NCBI GenBank assembly: GCA_019119595.1
Contig: DWWS01000013.1
Coordinates: 195,895-259,894 of the forward strand
Origin: Candidatus Eisenbergiella merdavium
GTDB lineage: Bacteria > Bacillota > Clostridia > Lachnospirales > Lachnospiraceae
Reading direction: 5' to 3'
Length of the DNA: 64,000 bases
The notes under the pieces are model-generated. The model was not told the origin of the DNA. It searched no databases and saw only the letters and a program-made list of their open reading frames with translations. Shown here one piece after another: positions 25,048 through 33,271 of this stretch. Every line of letters begins with the position of its first letter. Within the stretch, counting starts at the first letter, position 1. Position numbers and translations under genes: made by a program.

Positions 25048-25721
25048 ACAGACAGTTCCTCCATGGCAGCGCTTACCTCTTTCAACGCTTTTTCGTAGGT
25101 ATAATAGCTTCCCGACGAGAGCGCTTTGTTTACGGCAGACTGTGTGATGCCCATCCGATCGGCCGTTTTTGTCTGGCCGTCCTGATGGATCAGAAGATCC
25201 CGGATGATTTCCCTCTGTCTGTCCGTCCAGGTCTGTTCAAGCGTATAGAGCAGAGAGAAGGCGGTGTTCAGGAGTCTTTCGATGGAGCGGTCATCTTTTT
25301 CCGATTGGAAAAACAGGTCGGATAAAGCGGCCTTCTTCCTGTTTTCATTTTTCCTGAGAAGATCGATGGCGGCCCGTGCGTGGTAAAAGGCCGGCCCGTC
25401 GGAACCAAGGGCCATATCAGGATGAATGTCGGTGGTGATATGACCTGTTCCAATGCCGAAACGGAAGGTGACGGGATAGAGCTCAAACTTTATTTTTTCA
25501 ATGATTTTCAAAAGATTCTTTCCGTTGAACAGCAGTCCCTGAAACTCGTCGCCAAGCGTGATGAGAAATTTTGCGGCAATATCATCTTCAAAGCTTTCAT
25601 TGATTTCTTTTAAAACCGCTTCCAGGCGGTTCTGGATTTCCCCGCGTTGTTGGAGTGATCTGGAACCCTGTATGTCCCCGATTACAGCGATAAAGGTACG
25701 GTCACTATGGAAACTGCGCAT
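25044..25721 (-). CDS. SatD-family protein
   Basis: A 225-residue cytoplasmic protein. The N-terminal part (FIAVIGDIQGSRSL, about 9-22; GDEFQGLLFNGKNLL; RFGIGTGHITTDI) matches the SatD family, a nucleotide-cyclase-like fold. The C-terminal part contains a sigma-70-region-4-like HTH (WTDRQREIIRDLL ... TADRMGITQSAVNKAL, about 165-205). SatD was named from a streptococcal locus linked to secretion and acid tolerance; its biochemistry is unresolved. It is coupled to the DUF3307 gene downstream and preceded by a good promoter with a palindrome just upstream of the -35 box. Confidence 0.85.
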   Translation of the reverse strand: MRSFHSDRTFIAVIGDIQGSRSLQQRGEIQNRLEAVLKEINESFEDDIAAKFLITLGDEFQGLLFNGKNLLKIIEKIKFELYPVTFRFGIGTGHITTDIHPDMALGSDGPAFYHARAAIDLLRKNENRKKAALSDLFFQSEKDDRSIERLLNTAFSLLYTLEQTWTDRQREIIRDLLIHQDGQTKTADRMGITQSAVNKALSSGSYYTYEKALKEVSAAMEELSV

Positions 25722-25803
25722 GCTTTCTCCCTTGCTTTTAATGGTATTTTCTCATACTCATGACTTCGGTTACAGAAAAATCAGATCGTTGTGGATCAGA
25801 ATT

Positions 25804-25851
25804 ATTATAAAACAGAATCAGGAAATAATCAATAAATATTACCTTATAAGG
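25804..25851 (-). promoter_or_regulatory. Promoter and palindrome upstream of the SatD gene
   Basis: On the minus strand TTGATT (25832-25827), 17 bases and TATAAT (25809-25804) form a near-consensus promoter. The perfect palindrome CCTTATAAGG (25842-25851) lies 9 bp upstream of the -35 box and may bind a regulator. The rest of 25722-25919 is AT-rich with nothing else recognised. Confidence 0.65.
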
Positions 25852-25919
25852 ATATATTAAAAGGAAATTCCGCTTTAAGGTGATATTGCAAAGCCGCCAT
25901 CGGCAAGAGGTATTCCTTA

Positions 25920-26834
25920 TCATCCCCCAAAGCTGACATGCTCCAGCTTTTTCTGCGTACCTGCACGGAAGGAGGGCAGCACGCCCCGGTCCTGCAGGGG
26001 AGAGTGTCCCAGAATGCGCCGGTAGCTGCGGTAAAAAGAGGAGTAATCGCCGAAACCGGTGCGGGCGGCAGCCTCCTGTGCGCTCAGGCCGTCGATGAGC
26101 AGCTCCTGGGCGAGGATGATCCGTTTGTGGAGCAGATAATCGAAGACCGTGGTTCCGGTGGCCCGGCGGAAAACCTTGTTTAAATGGTGCTTGCTGATAT
26201 AGAAGCGGTCGCTGAGCTGATCCAGGGTCACAGGCTCCCCCACATGACGGTTCAGATAGAGCAGGATGTCGGAAACCGTGTCGGCACCCCGGTCTGAAGC
26301 GGCGGCGGATGCATCCCGTGAGATGGACAGGATGCGGGCAAGCAGGGCTTCAATAAAAATGGGAAGAAGGCGGTCCCGCAGCGGCTCCGGCTTCTGTGTG
26401 CAGTCTGCGAGCGCTTCGAAGCAGCCGACCAGCCCGAGCCGGTCCGCCTGTTCAAAGTAGATTTCCGCATTTCTTCTGTCCGGCGAGGGAAAGGCGGACA
26501 GAAGAAGGGACCGCCTTTCGGCGGAAAGGATGTCAGGGTGAAAATGAAGGGAGTATCTTCGGTAGGGCATGTCGCTGTTGACATTTACCCCGTGGAAGCA
26601 GTGGGGGGAAAGCAGCAGCAGGCTGTCCGGCGTGGGCCGGTACTGCTTTCCCTCCACCAGATAATCCGCGTCCCCCTCCATGAACAGATAGACCTCGTAA
26701 AAATTGTGACAGTGCAGGGAATACTCGCCCGTAGCCTTTCGGGATGTGCTGTAGGTGAAGCTTACCTGATCCGTTCCAAGATCTGCGTATTTTATGGTCT
26801 GCCCTTCCTCAGGAATCTTTTGTATATTCTTCAT
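25920..26834 (-). CDS. AraC-family regulator (cupin plus AraC HTH)
   Basis: A 304-residue regulator. The N-terminal cupin sensor domain (about 20-110) includes HCHNFYEVYLFMEGDADYLVEG and LLLLSPHCFHGV. The C-terminal AraC/XylS double HTH (about 185-290) includes LYLNRHVGEPVTLDQLSDRFYISKHHLNKVFRRATG and the second helix pair AAARTGFGDYSSFYRSYRRILGHSP. It is divergent from the isomerase/dehydrogenase operon at 27146. Two direct half-sites 21 bp apart lie in the gap, so it probably activates that operon in response to a sugar-derived ligand. Confidence 0.88.
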   Translation of the reverse strand: MKNIQKIPEEGQTIKYADLGTDQVSFTYSTSRKATGEYSLHCHNFYEVYLFMEGDADYLVEGKQYRPTPDSLLLLSPHCFHGVNVNSDMPYRRYSLHFHPDILSAERRSLLLSAFPSPDRRNAEIYFEQADRLGLVGCFEALADCTQKPEPLRDRLLPIFIEALLARILSISRDASAAASDRGADTVSDILLYLNRHVGEPVTLDQLSDRFYISKHHLNKVFRRATGTTVFDYLLHKRIILAQELLIDGLSAQEAAARTGFGDYSSFYRSYRRILGHSPLQDRGVLPSFRAGTQKKLEHVSFGG

Positions 26835-26896
26835 GACTTTCCCCGTTTTTCTCTATTTCTCGATCTGTAAGATCAGCATATCCCATCATCGCTATA

Positions 26897-26953
26897 TTTG
26901 CAATAAAAAAGTGCACATCTGCAATGGCCTTTTGAACGCTGACGGGCTATAGT
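26897..26953 (+). promoter_or_regulatory. Candidate AraC-type operator and activator-dependent promoter
   Basis: Direct repeats (T)TTGCAAT at 26897-26904 and (T)CTGCAAT at 26918-26925 have a 21-bp period, the spacing of AraC I1-I2 half-sites. The downstream half-site abuts the expected -35 position of TATAGT (26948-26953); no -35 consensus is present (TGGCCT). This is the classic layout for activation by a bound AraC-type protein. Confidence 0.55.
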
Positions 26954-26994
26954 AGCCTTAAATAAGGGAGTGCCGCCAGACGGCGGCGAAAGAA

Positions 26995-27145
26995 GGAGGA
27001 AGATTGAAAAATGTGCCAGGTAGCACATTTTTCGATCCGGATTTGTGCCGAAGCGTCACAAATCCTTGGATCGCAGCGCAGAAATCACATACGCGATTTC
27101 TACGCGCGTTCCTCAGCGCTAAAGCGCTTCGGAATGGAGGAAAAC
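26995..27145 (+). repeat. Multi-hairpin element A, directly before the 27146 start codon
   Basis: Between one ribosome-binding-like GGAGG (26996) and the real one (27136-27140) lie four hairpins. The first has 15-bp arms and a 6-nt loop (GATTGAAAAATGTGC ... GCACATTTTTCGATC, 27002-27037). The second has 9-bp arms and a 9-nt loop (GGATTTGTG ... CACAAATCC, 27039-27065). The third is AGAAATC ... GATTTCT, and the fourth AGCGCT-AA-AGCGCT. The element at 45429-45580 has the same order, arm lengths and loop lengths, with different arm sequences. Confidence 0.85.
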
Positions 27146-27922
27146 ATGAGAACAGGAGCACAGCTTTACACAGTCAGGGCCTACACGCAGACGGAGCGGG
27201 ATTTTGCCCGCACGATGAAGAAAATTGCAGAAATGGGCTATACGACCGTACAGATTTCCGCGATCGCCAGGGATATCAGACCGGAGCGGGTGCGTGAGAT
27301 CTGTGAGGAAAACGGCCTGAAGATCGTGCTGACCCACAGCGACGTGAACCGGATCTTAAACGATACGGAGCGGCTGATCGAGGAGCATGATATCCTTGGC
27401 TGCGAGCATATCGGTCTTGGCGCGATGCCGGACAAATACCGCACGCCGGAGTGGATCCGGTATTTTGCGGAGGATTTTAAGGAGCCTGCGAAAAAGATCG
27501 CGGCGGCGGGAAAACGGTTCATGTACCATAATCACGCCTTTGAGTTTCAGAAGCTTGCGATACCGGGCTATGAGAAACCGGTCCGGATCATCGAGTATCT
27601 GATGGACAGCTTTACTCCGGAGGAGCTGGGCTTTACGCTGGATACCTACTGGGTGGCTGCGGCAGGCGGGGATGTGTGCGACTGGATCGCAAGGCTTTCC
27701 GGAAGGATTCCCTGCGTGCATTTAAAGGATATGACGGTGGACGGCTTTACCCAGCTCATGGCGCCCGTGATGGAGGGAAACCTGAATTTTTCCGCCATCC
27801 TGAGTCTGCTGGAAAAAACGGACTGCAGGTATCTTCTGGTGGAACAGGATACCTGCCAGGGCAGCCCCTTTGACTGCCTGAAAACGAGCTACGATAATCT
27901 GGCTGCGGCGGGCTACCGCTGA
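27146..27922 (+). CDS. TIM-barrel sugar phosphate isomerase/epimerase
   Basis: A 258-residue xylose-isomerase-like TIM barrel of the IolE/sugar phosphate isomerase group. It has MRTGAQLYTVR at the first strand, LTHSDVNRI, the conserved FMYHNHAFEF block (about 127-136), LGFTLDTYWV, IPCVHLKDM and LLVEQDTC, which together carry the metal-binding E, D, H and E residues. The start is the ATG at 27146 with GGAGG at 27136-27140. An in-frame ATG at 27011 lies inside the hairpin element and is rejected. It is first in an operon with two Gfo/Idh/MocA dehydrogenases and another TIM barrel, suggesting epimerisation or cleavage of keto-sugars; the substrate is unknown. Confidence 0.85.
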   Translation: MRTGAQLYTVRAYTQTERDFARTMKKIAEMGYTTVQISAIARDIRPERVREICEENGLKIVLTHSDVNRILNDTERLIEEHDILGCEHIGLGAMPDKYRTPEWIRYFAEDFKEPAKKIAAAGKRFMYHNHAFEFQKLAIPGYEKPVRIIEYLMDSFTPEELGFTLDTYWVAAAGGDVCDWIARLSGRIPCVHLKDMTVDGFTQLMAPVMEGNLNFSAILSLLEKTDCRYLLVEQDTCQGSPFDCLKTSYDNLAAAGYR

Positions 27923-27944
27923 TCATATTGGTATGGAGGAAGCT

Positions 27945-29114
27945 ATGGAACAGGTAAAGCTTGGAATCATCGGAATCGGAAATATGGGAAGCGGCCACTG
28001 CAGGACGATCCTGGACGGAGAGGTGCCGGAGCTTAAGCTGACGGCGGTGGCGGACAGAAGGGAAGCGAGAAGGGAATGGGCGAAGGAAAACCTTCCTTCC
28101 GACGTGCAGATTTTTGAGGAGGGCGACGAGCTGATCGAATCCGGCGTCTGTGACGCTGTGTTGATCGCGGTGCCTCATTACGACCACCCCAGGCTGGTGA
28201 TGTCGGCCCTGGAGCACGGACAGCATGCCCTGTGTGAAAAGCCTGCGGGCGTGTATACGAAGCAGGTGCGGGAGATGAACGAAGCGGCGGAAAAGTCGGA
28301 TAAGGTGTTCGCCATGATGTTCAATCAGCGGACCAACCACGTATATCGGAAAATGCATGAGATCGTCCAGGGCGGGCAGTACGGACAGATCAAGAGGGTG
28401 AACTGGATCATCACGGACTGGTACCGCACGCAGGCCTACTACAATTCCGGCGGCTGGCGCGCGACTTGGGCCGGCGAGGGCGGCGGCGTTCTGCTGAATC
28501 AGTGCCCTCACAATCTGGATCTGCTTCAGTGGATCTGCGGCCTGCCGGTAAAGGTACAGGCCTTCTGCCACAACGGAAAGTGGCATGATATCGAGGTGGA
28601 GGACGACGTCACCGCCTATCTGGAATTTGAAAACGGAGCAACGGGCGTGTTCGTGACCACCACGGCGGACGCGCCGGGCACCAACCGCTTCGAGGTCACG
28701 CTGGAAAAAGCCAAGCTGGTCTGCGAGGACAATAAGCTTTATTTTTACGTGCTGGACGAGAGCGAGCGGGAATACTGCTTCACCGCAACGGAGGGCTTCA
28801 AAAAGCCGGAGGGCAGGGAAGTGGAGCTGGAAACGGACGGGGAGAATCCGCAGCACGCGGGTGTGATGAGGGCTTTTGCGGCGAAGATCCTGCGGGACGA
28901 GCCTCTGGTGGCGGACGGAAAGGAAGGGATCCGGGGCCTGATGCTCTCCAACGCCATGCATCTGTCAAGCTGGCTGGGTTGTCCCGTCACCCTTCCCATC
29001 GACGAGGAGCTTTTCCTGGAGAAGCTGAACGAGCTTCGGAAAAATTCCAGGGCGAAGGAGAACGTCCAGGAGGTCACTTTCCAGACGGAGGGCTCCTACG
29101 GAAGCGGAAAATAA
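27945..29114 (+). CDS. Gfo/Idh/MocA-family oxidoreductase 1
   Basis: A 389-residue NAD(P)-dependent dehydrogenase. The Rossmann fold starts LGIIGIGNMGSGHC (glycine motif), followed by VADRREARREWA and the family motif ALCEKPAGV (catalytic-lysine EKP). The C-terminal substrate domain carries GGWRATWAGEGGGVLLNQCPHNLDLLQWICG, with the H-N-L-D motif typical of inositol-type and 3-keto-glucoside dehydrogenases. The start is the ATG at 27945, behind GGAGGA; ATG 27933 overlaps that site. It lies 22 bp after the isomerase. It probably oxidises a sugar or glycoside ring hydroxyl; the exact substrate cannot be deduced. Confidence 0.87.
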   Translation: MEQVKLGIIGIGNMGSGHCRTILDGEVPELKLTAVADRREARREWAKENLPSDVQIFEEGDELIESGVCDAVLIAVPHYDHPRLVMSALEHGQHALCEKPAGVYTKQVREMNEAAEKSDKVFAMMFNQRTNHVYRKMHEIVQGGQYGQIKRVNWIITDWYRTQAYYNSGGWRATWAGEGGGVLLNQCPHNLDLLQWICGLPVKVQAFCHNGKWHDIEVEDDVTAYLEFENGATGVFVTTTADAPGTNRFEVTLEKAKLVCEDNKLYFYVLDESEREYCFTATEGFKKPEGREVELETDGENPQHAGVMRAFAAKILRDEPLVADGKEGIRGLMLSNAMHLSSWLGCPVTLPIDEELFLEKLNELRKNSRAKENVQEVTFQTEGSYGSGK

Positions 29115-29197
29115 AGCAACCGTTTAGCCGAAGGCTGAGTTGTTACAAAATAAATGCATCGGAGGCCGGATTTTGGCACTTCGGCATGGAGGTAAAT

Positions 29198-30202
29198 ATG
29201 AAGGCTGCAATCGTTGGCTGCGGAAATATCGCGGCCGTGCATGCAGAGAGCATCGGCAGGCTGGAGGGCGTTACCCTTGCAGCCGCCGCGGATATCCGTC
29301 CGGAGAGGGCGGAGAAATACGGGGAGAAGTACGGCCTGCGCCCCTATTCCTCCCTGGAAAACTTGCTGGAGGAGGTAAAGCCGGACGTGCTTCACATCTG
29401 CACGCCCCATTACCTGCACGTTCCAATGACCCAGTTTGCGCTGGCAAGGGGGATCCACGTGTTCTGCGAAAAGCCGCCGGTGATCTCCCGGCAGCAGCTT
29501 ACCGGACTGGAGGAGGCGGTGAAAAAGGGGCCGGGCCGGGCGGGCTTCTGCTTTCAGAACCGCTATAATCCCAGCATCCTTTTCGTAAAGGAGCTTCTCG
29601 CCTCCGGAGGGGCGGGAAGGATCAGGGGCGCGAGAGGGCTTGTCACCTGGAACAGGCAGGCCGCCTATTATACGGAAAGCGGCTGGCGGGGCAGGATGGA
29701 TACGGAGGGCGGCGGGGCGCTGATCAACCAGTCCATCCATACCATGGATCTTCTGGGCTTCCTGATGGGAAAGCCGGTATCCGTGGAGGCGCAGACGGCC
29801 AACCACCACCTGCCCGGCGTGATCGAGGTGGAGGATATGATGGAGGCCTATATCCGCTATGAGGACGCGGCGGCATGCTTCTACGCCACCACCGCCTACA
29901 CGGAGGACGCGCCGCCTCTCATCGAGCTTTCCTGTGAAAATATGGTCATCCGCATCGAGGATCTGGAGGTGACCCTCCTTTACCGGGACGGCAGGAGAGA
30001 AAAGCCGGAGATCGACAGAAAGCAGGCGCTTGGAAAGAGCTACTGGGGCAGCGGACATCTGGACTGCATTTCGGATTTTTACCGCTGTCTGAAATCGGGC
30101 GAGCGCTTCGCCCAGGATCTGGACGGCGTCAGGGATACGGTCCGCCTGATGCTGGCGGCGTATGAGTCCGCAGGATGCGGAGGAAAGGAAATACAGCTAT
30201 GA
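29198..30202 (+). CDS. Gfo/Idh/MocA-family oxidoreductase 2
   Basis: A 334-residue paralogue-type dehydrogenase: MKAAIVGCGNIAAVHAESI (nucleotide-binding glycines), AAADIRPERA, VFCEKPPVI (EKP motif), and a C-terminal domain with GGGALINQSIHTMDLLGFLMG carrying the catalytic histidine. The start ATG 29198 has GGAGGT 5-6 bases upstream, in a context (CTTCGGCATGGAGGTAAA) resembling the flank of the element at 45420. The preceding gap of 83 bp has no terminator. Its stop overlaps the next start by 4 bp (ATGA). Two such dehydrogenases beside two isomerases suggest an oxidise-epimerise-reduce scheme. Confidence 0.87.
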   Translation: MKAAIVGCGNIAAVHAESIGRLEGVTLAAAADIRPERAEKYGEKYGLRPYSSLENLLEEVKPDVLHICTPHYLHVPMTQFALARGIHVFCEKPPVISRQQLTGLEEAVKKGPGRAGFCFQNRYNPSILFVKELLASGGAGRIRGARGLVTWNRQAAYYTESGWRGRMDTEGGGALINQSIHTMDLLGFLMGKPVSVEAQTANHHLPGVIEVEDMMEAYIRYEDAAACFYATTAYTEDAPPLIELSCENMVIRIEDLEVTLLYRDGRREKPEIDRKQALGKSYWGSGHLDCISDFYRCLKSGERFAQDLDGVRDTVRLMLAAYESAGCGGKEIQL

Positions 30203-31062
30203 ATGAGGAAAGAAGGATTCTGAAAAAATGTCCCATAAGCTGCTTCGCGGATGAGATCGATCCTTCCGTGGACAAACAGACGGCGCTCATGGAGGAGCTC
30301 GGCATCGGCTGGGTGGAATTTCGGAGCGGAGACGGCAAGGGGGTTGCGGACTATACGCTGGCGGAGGCCGAGGCGCTCATGCGCCGTCTGGAGGAGAAAA
30401 AGATCCGTGTTTCCGCCGTGGGATCTCCCATCGGCAAGATCCAGATCACGGACGACTTTGCGCCCCATCTGGAGAAGCTCGCCCATGTGGCGGAGCTTGC
30501 GAAGATCTGGAACACCCCTTATATCAGAAGCTTCAGCTTCTTCATCCCCCAGGGAGAAAAGCCTGAGGATTTCCGGGACGAGGTATTCCGCAGGATGGAC
30601 CGGATGGTGGAGCTTGCGGCGTCAAAAAATCTGATCCTGCTTCACGAGAATGAAAAGGATATTTACGGGGACATCGCCCCCCGCTGTCTGGAGCTGATGG
30701 AAAAATTCGGAGGGGAAAGCCTGAAGGCAACCTTCGACTTTGCCAATTTCGTCCAGTGCGGCCAGGATACGATGGAGGCCTACGAGATGCTGAAGGGCCA
30801 CATCGCCTACGTGCATGTGAAGGACGCCCTTTTTGACGGCGGACGGGTGGTGCCCGCGGGACAGGGAGACGGCAATCTGCGCAGGATCTTCGGCCTTCTC
30901 GATGAGGCGGGCTTTGACGGCTTTTTGAGCCTGGAGCCCCATCTTGCCGATTTTGCGGGACTGTCCGGCCTGGAGAAAAACGTCCAGGAGCGGGGCCGCA
31001 CCGATACGGAGGCGGCGTTCGTCACCGCTTACGAGGCTTTGCAGGGACTTCTCTGCGGCTGA
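30199..31062 (+). CDS. TIM-barrel sugar phosphate isomerase/epimerase 2
   Basis: A 287-residue xylose-isomerase-like TIM barrel. Visible blocks are ISCFADEID, ELGIGWVEFRSGDGKGVADY, VSAVGSPIGKIQI, LLHENEKDIYGD, KATFDFANFVQCG, YVHVKDAL and GFLSLEPHL, supplying the metal-binding E, D, H and E of this fold. The start at 30199 overlaps the preceding stop (ATGA), and a strong terminator follows 50 bp after the stop, so it ends the operon. It is only distantly similar to the first isomerase at 27146. The substrate is probably a keto-sugar or sugar acid from plant glycans (inference from neighbours). Confidence 0.83.
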   Translation: MNEERRILKKCPISCFADEIDPSVDKQTALMEELGIGWVEFRSGDGKGVADYTLAEAEALMRRLEEKKIRVSAVGSPIGKIQITDDFAPHLEKLAHVAELAKIWNTPYIRSFSFFIPQGEKPEDFRDEVFRRMDRMVELAASKNLILLHENEKDIYGDIAPRCLELMEKFGGESLKATFDFANFVQCGQDTMEAYEMLKGHIAYVHVKDALFDGGRVVPAGQGDGNLRRIFGLLDEAGFDGFLSLEPHLADFAGLSGLEKNVQERGRTDTEAAFVTAYEALQGLLCG

Positions 31063-31111
31063 GGATTTATGAGGATTTAAGGACTCAGAAATATAGGATT
31101 TCAGGCAATAT

Positions 31112-31157
31112 TCCGGGGCGCTTTGGCCACAGGCCGATCCGCCCCGGATTTCTTTGT
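31112..31157 (+). terminator. Terminator of the isomerase/dehydrogenase operon
   Basis: TCCGGGGCG (31112-31120) pairs with CGCCCCGGA (31140-31148), with TTTCTTTG immediately after. It cleanly separates this operon from the hydrogenase operon. Confidence 0.9.
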
Positions 31158-31196
31158 GGGAACTGTCATAAAAGAGAGATTTTCCTCCCTTTTCGC

Positions 31197-31225
31197 TTGA
31201 CACTTTTGCGGAACGGAAGTAGGAT
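31197..31225 (+). promoter_or_regulatory. Promoter of the ech-hypF operon
   Basis: TTGACA (31197-31202), 17-base spacer, TAGGAT (31220-31225). A leader of about 110 bases follows, with a small hairpin GGCTG ... GCAGCC; no operator is recognised. Confidence 0.75.
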
Positions 31226-31342
31226 AAGGAAGGGCGCGGAACCGGCTGTCGTCAGGCAGCCATGTTCGGCGCGGACAGTGCGCGAGATGCGGACCGTATC
31301 AGGGCGCACATTTTTTACTACAAGGAAAGCGGGGAGAACCTT

Positions 31343-33271
31343 ATGGAGATCATTTTGTTTCTGATCTTGTTTCCATTCCTTGCCGCTCTGGTGATGTCCT
31401 GCATGAAACAGCACGGACTGCTCAGAAGGACGGTGCAGTTCACCTTCTGCGGCATCATCGTTACGGCGGTCATCGTATTCGCGGTCACGAATCTGATCGG
31501 GGGAAAGACGGTAGCCTATCTGCCGCATACGCATGCCATCGACATGGGAATGCTGATCGCGGAATGGGGACTGGTCGCGCTGGTATTTTATTACAGCTTT
31601 AAATACCGGAAATATTACTGTGCGCTTCTTTCCATCCTGCAGACCGGGCTGATGACCTGGCTGGAGCTGAGCGGACGGACGGATCTGGAAGCGAACCATA
31701 TCCTTGCGGATAAGCTGACGGTAGCCATGGCGCTGATCGTGGGGATCGTGGGCTGTCTCATCTGTGTCTATGCCATCGGCTACATGAAAGACTATAACAG
31801 GCATCATCTGGACTATAAGGACAGGAGGTCTTTTTTCTTTTCCATGCTCTTCCTGTTTCTGGGAGCCATGATGGGGCTGATCTTTTCCAGCAACCTGATC
31901 TGGATCTATTTCTTCTGGGAGATCACGAGCATCTGCTCCTTCCTCCTCATCGGCTATAATCAGACGGACGAGGCCATGGACAATTCCTTCCGCGCCCTGT
32001 GGATGAACCTGTTGGGCGGCCTGGGCTTTGCGGTGGCGATCGTCTATTCCGTTACGCAGCTTCAGATCATCAACATCCAGGATCTGGTGGATTTCGCGGT
32101 GAGCGGGGACGAGCGGGCGGCGCTGGCGCTGATCCCCGTGGTGTTCCTTGCCTTCGCCGGACTGACAAAGAGCGCCCAGCTTCCCTTTTCCGGCTGGCTT
32201 TTAGGCGCCATGGTCGCGCCAACCCCCACCAGCGCGCTGCTGCATTCCGCCACGATGGTGAAGGCGGGCGTGTATCTGCTGATCCGCCTTGCCCCTGCGC
32301 TTGAGGGCAACACGGCGGGGCTGATGGTGACCACCGTGGGCGGCTTTACCTTCCTGATGACCTCCGTGCTCGCCATTTCCCAGGACGACGGGAAAAAGGT
32401 GCTCGCCTATTCCACCATATCCAACCTGGGACTGATCACGGCCTGCGCGGGCGTCGGCATGCATGAGGCCGTATGGGCGGGCATCCTTCTGATGATGTTC
32501 CACGCGGTTTCCAAGTCTCTGATGTTTCTGTCCGTTGGCGCGGTGGAAAACTGCACCGGCAGCAGAAACGTGGAGGACATGCACGGCCTGATCGTGAAGC
32601 TTCCCGGCCTTGCCTATGTGATGATCATCGGTATCGCCGGCATGTTCCTCGCGCCCTTCGGCATGCTGATCTCCAAATGGGCGGCGCTGAAGGCCTATGT
32701 GGATTCCGGAAGCATCCTTCTGGTGATCTTCCTGGTGTTCGGAAGTGCCACCACCCTGTTTTACTGGACCAAATGGCTGGGAACGCTGGTTGCGGTGCAT
32801 CATCATTCCGAGCGCCTGAAAAATGTGACGAAGAAAAGCGAATGGACGGCGCTTCTGATCCTGAGCGTTCTGATGGTGGCGCTGTGCCTGACCTTCCCGC
32901 TGGTTTCCTCCGGGCTGATCGAGCCCTTCCTGATGGATATGTACCACACTTATGTGCCGAACCTGATCGGAACCGGAAACCTGTATATCATGATCATGAT
33001 GCTGTGCCTGATCCTGGTGCTTCCGGTGGCGGTGCGTTTTTTGACCTTCGGAAAAAAGAACAAGCTCGTCATGTCCTATATGGGCGGCGCGAATGCGGGG
33101 GACGACCGGAATTTCACGGATTCCTTCGGTGACGAAACGAGGATGTACCTGGCAAACTGGTACATGCCGGATTATTTCAGCGAGAGTAAGGTCCTGATGC
33201 CTTCCATGATCTTTGCGGCGGGCGCGCTGATCATTCTTTTGATCCTGACGATCGGAGGTGTGGCTGTATGA
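31343..33271 (+). CDS. echA: Ech hydrogenase subunit A (NuoL/antiporter-like)
   Basis: A 642-residue polytopic membrane protein of the complex I NuoL/MrpA family, the proton- or sodium-pumping arm of group 4 [NiFe] hydrogenases. Signature blocks are IWIYFFWEITSICSFLLIGY (about 182-201, with the conserved glutamate), SAQLPFSGWLLGAMVAPTPTSALLHSATMVKAGVYLL (about 277-313 region) and MMFHAVSKSLMFLSVGAVE. About fourteen to sixteen membrane helices are expected. The start is the ATG at 31343 with GGGGAG 7 bases upstream; the longer frame from 31262 lacks a ribosome binding site. Its stop overlaps echB (ATGA). Gene order echA-F follows the classical six-subunit Ech. Confidence 0.92.
   Translation: MEIILFLILFPFLAALVMSCMKQHGLLRRTVQFTFCGIIVTAVIVFAVTNLIGGKTVAYLPHTHAIDMGMLIAEWGLVALVFYYSFKYRKYYCALLSILQTGLMTWLELSGRTDLEANHILADKLTVAMALIVGIVGCLICVYAIGYMKDYNRHHLDYKDRRSFFFSMLFLFLGAMMGLIFSSNLIWIYFFWEITSICSFLLIGYNQTDEAMDNSFRALWMNLLGGLGFAVAIVYSVTQLQIINIQDLVDFAVSGDERAALALIPVVFLAFAGLTKSAQLPFSGWLLGAMVAPTPTSALLHSATMVKAGVYLLIRLAPALEGNTAGLMVTTVGGFTFLMTSVLAISQDDGKKVLAYSTISNLGLITACAGVGMHEAVWAGILLMMFHAVSKSLMFLSVGAVENCTGSRNVEDMHGLIVKLPGLAYVMIIGIAGMFLAPFGMLISKWAALKAYVDSGSILLVIFLVFGSATTLFYWTKWLGTLVAVHHHSERLKNVTKKSEWTALLILSVLMVALCLTFPLVSSGLIEPFLMDMYHTYVPNLIGTGNLYIMIMMLCLILVLPVAVRFLTFGKKNKLVMSYMGGANAGDDRNFTDSFGDETRMYLANWYMPDYFSESKVLMPSMIFAAGALIILLILTIGGVAV

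Noticed and set aside
27011..27145. A 45-residue N-terminal extension of the isomerase gene (and 47 residues for GH2 from 45440)
   Set aside because: The extensions are encoded by the hairpin elements, differ in frame use between the two copies, and each gene has a strong ribosome binding site directly before its conserved start.
27756..28961. A 401-codon minus-strand frame over the first Gfo/Idh/MocA gene
   Set aside because: Antisense shadow without motifs; similar shadows over the hydrogenase genes (e.g. 34958-36199) were rejected for the same reason.
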